Below, one piece after another: positions 6,717-12,652 of a DNA stretch of 12,652 nucleotides (its first letter is position 1; each line of letters opens with the position of its first letter). The notes beneath the pieces were generated by a model that was given only the letters and a program-made list of their open reading frames with translations, was not told where the DNA came from and did not search any database. Made by a program: the position numbers and the translations under genes. Source of the stretch: Ignavibacteria bacterium. Lineage in GTDB: Bacteria; Bacteroidota; Ignavibacteria; Kapaibacteriales; UBA4661. Where the stretch lies: the NCBI GenBank assembly GCA_013298375.1, contig JAAFHM010000092.1, positions 1 through 12,652 on the forward strand. Reading direction: 5' to 3'.

Positions 6717-8944
6717 AAATACCTGCTTTTTTTCTTTCAGCGCACCTGTTTTTGCTTCTGTTCTTAACGGCATCCTTTCCCCTTTTTGCCCAAACAAAAG
6801 TAACGCTTCCCGCCAAACCCACCGCGAGTAGCACCAACGCCAACCTCACGACCACAAACGCCACCGCCAGTACCAATGCAGCCTCGCAAGCCTTACGAGC
6901 GCTGGTGCAGGAAAAACAGGCTGCAAGCACCGCCAGTATTCGACTCTTTGCCCCAATGCGTGAGCATGGACGTATGATGCTGACTTCGACGCAAGCATTT
7001 ATCACGATTGAAAAGCGTGATCGGCAATGGCAGGACTATACGGGCTTGCCCGATATGCTTGCAGAGCGCTTGCCTGCTACTTTCCCGCTTTTTTTGGGGC
7101 TGCAAGGCGCATACAACCACCTTGCTATTCTGGGCGCAGGAACCCGAGACGTTGCCGTTATGATGAATGGGCGAAGTGTGCGTAATGTGGCGCTGGGGGC
7201 GACATTTTTGGAGCAGCTTCCCCCCGAAATGGCAGAACAAACCGAAGTATTTATCGGCTCGGACGCAGCAATCTTGGCAAATAATGCCGCAGGAGCATTG
7301 ATAAACGTTCAGGAAGTACGCCACGACACGAAAAATCTCTACACAAGAATTTGGTATCAACAATTCGGCGACCAATTCACTGCCGCCGATGTGGATATTA
7401 GCCACAATGCCGCACCAAACCTCAATATCACCATCGGCGCACGTACCCAAAGCGCAAGCCGCATCTACAACAATACCGCCAGCCGCCTTTGGAACGTGCG
7501 GGCAATGGTGCGCTGGAATCCGTCTTCGACTGCCAGTTTGACCTTTTCCTATCTCGGAACGCAGCAGCGCTTGACAGCGAATGGCGGCTTGCTTTCGACG
7601 ATGAGACCAGACCTGATAACCTCCGCAACGATATTCAACGAACTGCAAGAAAACACGCTCCGGCATGATTTTACGCTCACAGGAAGCGCTTTTCTGACGC
7701 GAGATTCGAGCATCGCCGCGACGCTTTCGGCATACACCAGCATTGACGGGCGAGCATTGGAGCGCTCAAGTCTGCAAGGAGTGTTTACGGCAAATGGGCA
7801 GTCGGGAGGCGGTTTGACGGGAGCGCCGGATGTGCGTATCACCCAATCAACCAGTACGAATCTCACACTTGGCGCTACGGGGCGCATTGAGACGCACGTT
7901 TCGCTCTTTTCGGTACTGGAAGCCTCATTGCTGGCGGGCGGGACGGTGGAGCTGAATTCGATTCCGAGTAGCATTTATTGGGATAATCAAGCCCGAGAAA
8001 ATTTGTTCCGTACACGTGTTCAAGGTGAGGTGAGTGCATTTGGGCGCTTAGGCTTCCAATTATCGAAGAGTTTGGATGTAAGTGGCGGAGCGCGTTTCAC
8101 AATTGTAGGCGCATACACAGGATTATCTCTTGGAGCAAAAGTCGCCTTAAATCTTATTCATTCCACGAGTGGAAATCTTCAATTCTGGGCAGATGCTTCA
8201 AGGAGTTTCCGATTACCTTCTTTGTCAGAAAGCGGTGCTGCTGGACTTTCATTCAATGTTCTTCGTCCAGAAGAACATTTACTCGGACTGGCAGGTTTAC
8301 GATTTTATCAGGAAACAGCACAAAGTACATTTTCATCAGATATTGTAGCATTTTGGCGAGAGATTAGGGATCCGATTGTTTATCAAATAGAAAACGTTCC
8401 GTTAGCTGTTCTGGATAATTCTGTTAGCATTCCTGTCGCTACTGTTTCAACACTTGCGACAATCAGCGCATTCAATGGCAGAAGTCGCACGATTTTGGGT
8501 GCTTCGGTAACAATGAACTGGCACGTAAAAAATATTCTTTTCGGTGGCGGATTGGTTGTGAGCGGCTTTGCGAATGGGACACTATCGCAGACAGACGGAA
8601 AACTTGATGGACGATTACCTTTGTTGTACGCAGGGGCAACGGCGCAATACGAGTACATCTTTGGGCGAGATGTGTTGCGGGCGGGGGTACGGGTGCGGGT
8701 GATGACCCCATTTGTTGGAGAGCGCTTCTCGCCAATGCTCTGGGCTTACGTGCCGGGCAGCGAAGAGCAGGGTTTGACGGGGAACGGAATTGATGTTGTT
8801 GCTGGGGCGGAAGTATTTGGTAGTTTATTTATTCGTGCCACGTACCAGAATGCGCTCAATTTGCCGACCTTTACCGTTGCAGGGTATCCACAATTCCCTT
8901 CGGTGCTGCGGTTCACGGTTTCAGCGACGATATTGGGGAATTGA
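6650..8944 (+). CDS. TonB-dependent-receptor-like outer-membrane barrel protein
   Basis: Taking ATG 6650, 764 aa; starts at GTG 6551 (797 aa), ATG 6560 (794 aa) or GTG 6677 (755 aa) are possible. The frame also stays open upstream through the end of the dehydrogenase gene, but that part is not coding. Residues about 24-48 form the hydrophobic signal-peptide core (PAFFLSAHLFLLLFLTASFPLFAQ region). A Thr/Ala/Asn-rich linker covers about 50-90. A plug-like domain covers about 130-225 (GLPDMLAERLPATF, VAVMMNGRSVRNVALG, LEQLPPEMAEQTEVFIG, AAGALINVQEV). The rest is alternating barrel strands ending in RFTVSATILGN. There is no carboxypeptidase-regulatory domain and no obvious TonB box, so TonB dependence is uncertain. 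A segment around 8101-8460 has clearly lower GC than its flanks. The lipoprotein gene follows after 111 bp on the same strand and may be a partner. Confidence 0.82.
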   Translation: MRCKFSQHQVSGKSPVPPLSRGQIPAFFLSAHLFLLLFLTASFPLFAQTKVTLPAKPTASSTNANLTTTNATASTNAASQALRALVQEKQAASTASIRLFAPMREHGRMMLTSTQAFITIEKRDRQWQDYTGLPDMLAERLPATFPLFLGLQGAYNHLAILGAGTRDVAVMMNGRSVRNVALGATFLEQLPPEMAEQTEVFIGSDAAILANNAAGALINVQEVRHDTKNLYTRIWYQQFGDQFTAADVDISHNAAPNLNITIGARTQSASRIYNNTASRLWNVRAMVRWNPSSTASLTFSYLGTQQRLTANGGLLSTMRPDLITSATIFNELQENTLRHDFTLTGSAFLTRDSSIAATLSAYTSIDGRALERSSLQGVFTANGQSGGGLTGAPDVRITQSTSTNLTLGATGRIETHVSLFSVLEASLLAGGTVELNSIPSSIYWDNQARENLFRTRVQGEVSAFGRLGFQLSKSLDVSGGARFTIVGAYTGLSLGAKVALNLIHSTSGNLQFWADASRSFRLPSLSESGAAGLSFNVLRPEEHLLGLAGLRFYQETAQSTFSSDIVAFWREIRDPIVYQIENVPLAVLDNSVSIPVATVSTLATISAFNGRSRTILGASVTMNWHVKNILFGGGLVVSGFANGTLSQTDGKLDGRLPLLYAGATAQYEYIFGRDVLRAGVRVRVMTPFVGERFSPMLWAYVPGSEEQGLTGNGIDVVAGAEVFGSLFIRATYQNALNLPTFTVAGYPQFPSVLRFTVSATILGN

Positions 8945-9055
8945 TGTCCGTGCTTTCGGCAAAAGACCATTGGAGGGGTGTGACTTTTTGCACTTTGCTG
9001 CCTCTTACCAAAGAGAAACGGCTACTTTCCCAACCCTATTTTTGCTCAAAGCGCC

Positions 9056-9496
9056 ATGAACACTCGCGTTGCTCTTTTATTTAGTCTCGTCATCGGGCTT
9101 TTTGCCTGTTCCGATGGAAATATTCTCACACCACGCAATTTCACTCGTCTCGACGAGGCAGAGGCACGTTGGAAAGCGCATGGTATCAAGCAATACACGC
9201 TAACGCAGCGGCGTTCATGCTTCTGCGGTCCATTAGCATTCCCAATAACACTCCAGATTGATAGTGCGGGCAAAATCGTCCGCGCCCGCGATGCCAAGGG
9301 CGATTCCATCAATACAGCCTTTGGAACGAGCATTGAATCTATCTTTGCGAATATTCGTGCCATGCAAAGCCGCACGGATGCTTCGTTTGAAGTGCGGTAT
9401 GATTCTGTCTATGGCTATCCGCGTTTTTTGAGTGCTGACCCAATCAAACAAGCGATTGATGATGAATACGTGCTGGAAACAATGCTTGTGCGCTAA
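9056..9496 (+). CDS. DUF6174-like lipoprotein
   Basis: A 146-aa protein with a lipoprotein signal: a hydrophobic stretch (4-17) ending in the lipobox LFAC, with Cys18 as the acylation site. The mature part resembles DUF6174 proteins. It has ARWKAHGIKQYTLTQRRSCFCGP (with the CFC motif at 55-57), a short strand pair around DSAGKIVRARD, and the closing pattern VRYDSVYGYPRFLSADP then AIDDEY. The family is small, secreted and of unknown function. Ser19-Asp20 after the Cys does not settle which membrane it sits in. It lies 111 bp after the barrel gene with no terminator seen between, so co-transcription is plausible. A strong terminator follows directly. Confidence 0.87.
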   Translation: MNTRVALLFSLVIGLFACSDGNILTPRNFTRLDEAEARWKAHGIKQYTLTQRRSCFCGPLAFPITLQIDSAGKIVRARDAKGDSINTAFGTSIESIFANIRAMQSRTDASFEVRYDSVYGYPRFLSADPIKQAIDDEYVLETMLVR

Positions 9497-9507
9497 GAAC
9501 GAACAGC

Positions 9508-9552
9508 AAAAGCCCCGTATGCCAGATAGAATGCGGCACACAGGGCTTTTTT
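9508..9552. terminator. bidirectional terminator between convergent genes
   Basis: AAAAGCCC (9508-9515) pairs with GGGCTTTT (9543-9550), and an inner pairing TGCC (9520-9523) with GGCA (9535-9538) extends the hairpin. TTTTTT (9547-9552) follows on the plus strand, and TTTT follows on the minus strand. It sits 12 nt after the lipoprotein stop and 33 nt from the stop of the convergent glycosyltransferase gene, so it can serve both. Confidence 0.85.
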
Positions 9553-9584
9553 CTTGAATGGGTGCTATAAAGAAGCACAGGAAT

Positions 9585-10745
9585 CTACGGTGATGTGTTT
9601 TTGGTCGATTTCCCGGCAGTAAATTCCTGCCAAAGTATGTCCTGAAGAGCCTTCCAGACTTCATCGCGTGGAATTGTCCGCACGACATTTTCTCCACGCA
9701 AAAAGGCTTCTTCGCCGACAACGAGGGTGCGGTGTGGTGTATTGAAGGGTGTCCAATGCGCCAGCCCAAACTCATTGAAGACAAAGAGCGCCACAGTTGG
9801 AAGTTTCCATGCTGCCGCCAAATGCACTACCGAAGTATCGGGCGTAAAAACGGCATCGCATTCATGAAGCATTGCCGCAAACTCGTGGAGTGAAGAGGCT
9901 GGCGGGGCGCTGTACAACGACGCACCATTAATATCGCCACTCTGAATCGCCGCCTGAATCGCTTGAATTTCCCCAGCGTAATCAGGCATACCCATCAGCA
10001 TCACATCAAATGCCGGAAACGCAGTCTGCATCTGTTCTATAAGCCATATAAAATTTTCTCGCCCCCAATACATTTCCTCACCGCGACCACTCAGATTGAC
10101 TCCCAAGCGCCATTTTCCTTGCTTGGCGGGCAGTTTGGCTTTTGCTGCGCGAATATCTTCGCCCGTGAGTGGATATTCCAAATCAAGATTGCTTGCCGAA
10201 GGATCAATATCAAATGGCAAAAGTAATTGCGTAATACGTTGAACAATATGAGATTGTGTTCGGTCAAGAAGCGGTACAACGTATAAATACGCTGCCGCAT
10301 TTTCCTTGTCAATACCGACCGAATACATTGCCCCGCAAAACCGCACGAGCAATGATGATGTAAGCGAGGCGTTGTCAATCAAATCAATGACAACATCGTA
10401 CTCCACCTCTCTCAAAGAGCGCATCAAACCAAGGAGTTTCGGGAGACGCTTTGTGTAACGCCAAACGGTATCGCAATAGGTGAGAACAAGATTTTGCACA
10501 GCAATATTATTGTCTCCAAGCATAATATCGATGCGGGCTTCAGGGTATTTCTGGCGCAAGAGTCTCATAATCGGCATCGAGACAATCACATCGCCGATGC
10601 GGTCTTGCCGAAGAAGCAGTATGCGGCAATTTGACGGAAGATAAAAACTTTCCTCAGGGCTTTGGACGGTAATTGTAGGCGGATGAAAACCATAGAGGCG
10701 CTTGATAAAGGCACGACGAAAAGCGAGTTCAAGACGTTTGAGCAT
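9585..10745 (-). CDS. glycosyltransferase family 9 (heptosyltransferase-like)
   Basis: A 386-aa cytoplasmic enzyme of the family that adds heptose or related sugars to lipopolysaccharide core or similar glycans. It has the two Rossmann-like halves of the GT-B fold. The N-terminal half starts with ILLLRQDRIGDVIVSMP (42-58), whose Asp is the usual catalytic acid/base position, followed by RQKYPEARIDIMLG. The C-terminal donor-binding half has LGVNLSGRGEEMYW (214-227) and AVFTPDTSVVHLAAAWKLPTVALF (298-321), the typical family signature. The length is slightly above the usual 330-360 aa because of an N-terminal basic stretch (1-40). The sugar and acceptor cannot be told. The start is 26 nt after the stop of the histidine kinase gene, so the two probably form one operon; no clear ribosome-binding site is seen. 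Confidence 0.92.
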   Translation of the reverse strand: MLKRLELAFRRAFIKRLYGFHPPTITVQSPEESFYLPSNCRILLLRQDRIGDVIVSMPIMRLLRQKYPEARIDIMLGDNNIAVQNLVLTYCDTVWRYTKRLPKLLGLMRSLREVEYDVVIDLIDNASLTSSLLVRFCGAMYSVGIDKENAAAYLYVVPLLDRTQSHIVQRITQLLLPFDIDPSASNLDLEYPLTGEDIRAAKAKLPAKQGKWRLGVNLSGRGEEMYWGRENFIWLIEQMQTAFPAFDVMLMGMPDYAGEIQAIQAAIQSGDINGASLYSAPPASSLHEFAAMLHECDAVFTPDTSVVHLAAAWKLPTVALFVFNEFGLAHWTPFNTPHRTLVVGEEAFLRGENVVRTIPRDEVWKALQDILWQEFTAGKSTKNTSP

Positions 10746-10771
10746 AATACGAGGTAAACAGTGGGATTTTT

Positions 10772-12652
10772 TCAGGTGTTAGAGGCTTCATCAGTCGGCG
10801 TATCGGCAACAGCATAAATGCGTGGAAAAGCGACGGAAAACGTTGCCCCTTTTCGATGCTCCGACTCGCACCAAATTTCGCCATTCATTGCTTCGACTAA
10901 TTTTTTGACAATGGATAAACCTAGCCCTGTGGAGTGTTCGCCACCCGTTGGACGCGCCGACAGACGGGCAAATTTACCAAAAAGACGCTTTTTATCCTCA
11001 TCCGTCAGTCCATTGCCTTCGTCGCGGACGCTACAGATGACGTATTCTCTACCGTCGCGCTCCATCACACCAAGTTCAACCCAGACATTTTTGCTCAAGG
11101 GCGAGTATTTAACGGCATTGGAGAGCAGATTTTCGATAATCTGCATATAAGCGCTTTGGTCAGCGTGAATGTAGTAGAGTTTATCGGGTTTATCATAGTG
11201 GAATATCAGGTTTTTGGGTCGTGCAAGCGCCTCTGCATCAGCAACGAGGGCTGCTATCATCACATTAACTTGCAATTCTTCCAACGATATATTCAGCTTG
11301 CCTTCATCAATCATGTTCATATTCAACAGTTGCGTGATAAGCGCCATCATGCGGTTTGCCGACTGACGCATCAAACTATTAAAGTGATGAAGCTCTTCGT
11401 GAGAAAGCGTCGCATTGTCGTTTTCAACTAGCTCGGTGAGTGTGAGCATGGTGGAAAGCGGTGTTTTGAGGTCGTGGGCGGCAATGCCGAGAATAGCATT
11501 TTTTTCGTTATTCAAATCGTGCAAACGCCCGTTTGACCATGCTAATTCTTGATTGCTCTGCTCCAGTTGCAAAGTACGTTTTCGCACTTCCTCTTTCAAG
11601 AGCATATTACGCTGGGCAATTCGGCGCAAACGAAGCTGTACACCACCCAAGACAACACCACAGACAATCAAAAACAAACCACTACGGAACCACCATGTTT
11701 CCCAAAATGGCGGCACGATTTGCAAGCGCAAACGAAGTTCACGGGCATTCCAAACACCGTCAGCATTGGTGGCACGGACGCGAAAGGTGTATTCGCCCGC
11801 AGGAAGATTGGTGTACGTCGCAAAGTTCCGCGTTCCGAATGAGACAAACTCTTTGTCAATGCCTTCCATCATGTAAGCATACTGGATGCGCTCAATATTC
11901 GCAAAATCCAGCGCAGCGAAATCAAATTCTACTAAGTGATCTTTATAGGACAAAGTAAGTTCTTGCAACGCAGAAACATCGGTGTCGAAGAATCGTTCGA
12001 TATTAAAAATTTTGACCGCCGTTAAGACTATCGGCGGCATGAAGAGTCGTTCACGCAAATTATTGGTGTGAAATATATTCATGCCATTCACACCGCCAAA
12101 GAGCATTTCGCCGGATGAAGTGCGATAAAAAGCATTCGTGTTAAATTCATTGCTCTGAAGCCCGTCGCCAGCCTCATAGACGCGAAAGAGATTGTTTTTC
12201 TTGTCAAACCGCGCTAAACCTTTGTCCGTCCCCATCCACAAAAAACCGTTAGTGTCTTCCACAATGCCATAGACATACTCATTAAGCAAACCCTGTTGCA
12301 GACCGTATTTGATAAATGAGTCATTTTGAGGGTCATACTTCGCAATACCACTCACCGTTGCTATCCACAGCGTACCATCTCTGTCGCGCATGACATGACG
12401 CACCCAGCTATTGGGCAAATTTCCTTTGTCGGCATCGCGGAAATAGTGCTTCCAAAGATTGCGCTTGCGGTCAAATCGTGTCAATCCAGCGGCAGTGGCA
12501 ATCCAGACAGTGCTATCGGCATCGCAGAATACTGCTTGAATGCGGTCATTGCAAATACCCGCCGACGATTGTGGGTCATAGCGGAAGTGGGTGCAAGAAT
12601 TAGTCTGCGGGTTAAAATAATCCAGCCCACTAAGCGTACCAAGCCACAAACA
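10772..12652 (-). CDS. propeller-type sensor histidine kinase (N-terminus cut by right window edge)
   Basis: Inner-membrane sensor of a two-component system; 626 codons are visible and the 5' end is missing. Numbering from a TTG at 12649, residues 1 to about 200 are two-component-regulator propeller repeats: VWIATAAGLTRFD, LWIATVSGIAKYD, LWMGTDKGLARFD. A Y_Y_Y domain follows (about 232-310; YKDHLVEFDFAALDF, NLPAGEYTFRVRATNADGVW). One membrane helix is at about 323-340, then a coiled linker (341-385). The dimerisation domain carries the phospho-acceptor His392 in AAHDLKTPL. The ATPase domain has the N-box (IENLLSNAVKYSP, 505-517), DEGNG (543-547) and GLGLSIV (575-581). It ends 14 residues after VAFPRIYAV, with no receiver or AraC-type domain, so it is not a one-piece hybrid regulator. 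The periplasmic part probably senses a ligand. No response regulator is visible. All catalytic motifs are intact. Confidence 0.94.
   Translation of the reverse strand, partial: CLWLGTLSGLDYFNPQTNSCTHFRYDPQSSAGICNDRIQAVFCDADSTVWIATAAGLTRFDRKRNLWKHYFRDADKGNLPNSWVRHVMRDRDGTLWIATVSGIAKYDPQNDSFIKYGLQQGLLNEYVYGIVEDTNGFLWMGTDKGLARFDKKNNLFRVYEAGDGLQSNEFNTNAFYRTSSGEMLFGGVNGMNIFHTNNLRERLFMPPIVLTAVKIFNIERFFDTDVSALQELTLSYKDHLVEFDFAALDFANIERIQYAYMMEGIDKEFVSFGTRNFATYTNLPAGEYTFRVRATNADGVWNARELRLRLQIVPPFWETWWFRSGLFLIVCGVVLGGVQLRLRRIAQRNMLLKEEVRKRTLQLEQSNQELAWSNGRLHDLNNEKNAILGIAAHDLKTPLSTMLTLTELVENDNATLSHEELHHFNSLMRQSANRMMALITQLLNMNMIDEGKLNISLEELQVNVMIAALVADAEALARPKNLIFHYDKPDKLYYIHADQSAYMQIIENLLSNAVKYSPLSKNVWVELGVMERDGREYVICSVRDEGNGLTDEDKKRLFGKFARLSARPTGGEHSTGLGLSIVKKLVEAMNGEIWCESEHRKGATFSVAFPRIYAVADTPTDEASNT

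Noticed and set aside
6893..7666. Long minus-strand open frame (257 codons) opposite the barrel gene
   Set aside because: No recognisable domain, Cys/His/Arg-rich composition typical of an antisense shadow, and the plus-strand frame gives a coherent plug and barrel.

Overview
The window reads as a chromosomal segment from a Gram-negative bacterium of the Bacteroidota/Chlorobiota (FCB) group. Two things support this. A secreted protein ends in a type IX secretion (T9SS) type A sorting domain. There is also a very good Bacteroidota-type promoter (TTTTG, 20 nt, TAGGTTTG). A large outer-membrane receptor with a carboxypeptidase-regulatory-like domain and a propeller/Y_Y_Y histidine kinase fit the same group. 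I cannot name the genus from sequence alone. No rRNA, tRNA, CRISPR array, transposase or phage gene is visible.

Left part (1-3446). The 5' portion of a TonB-dependent receptor runs leftward out of the window. Its promoter lies about 180 nt upstream, and the leader holds an imperfect palindrome. Divergent from it, on the plus strand, is a 606-aa secreted protein made of four CHRD domains arranged A-B-A-B. They arose by an exact 723-bp tandem duplication, and a T9SS sorting domain follows. A hairpin terminator sits before the next gene.

Middle (3447-9496, plus strand). A 281-aa protein with two N-terminal membrane segments and no recognised family overlaps by 8 bp the start of an alpha-E (DUF403) protein. 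An acyl-CoA dehydrogenase of the ACAD10/11 type follows 21 nt later. The ATP-grasp and transglutaminase-like genes that normally accompany alpha-E are absent here. Next comes a 103-bp palindromic repeat that appears to supply the ribosome-binding site, start codon and signal-peptide n-region of a second TonB-receptor-like outer-membrane barrel. A DUF6174-type lipoprotein and a bidirectional terminator close this block. The barrel gene contains a low-GC patch, hinting at recombination.

Right part (9585-12652, minus strand). A propeller-type sensor histidine kinase, cut by the right edge, lies 26 nt upstream of a family 9 glycosyltransferase in a probable operon.

Most genes concern the cell envelope: two outer-membrane barrels, a T9SS-exported surface protein, a lipoprotein, a membrane protein, a transmembrane sensor and a glycan-building enzyme. 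The least explained unit, and the best candidate for something new, is the coupled pair of the two-membrane-segment protein and the orphan alpha-E protein.
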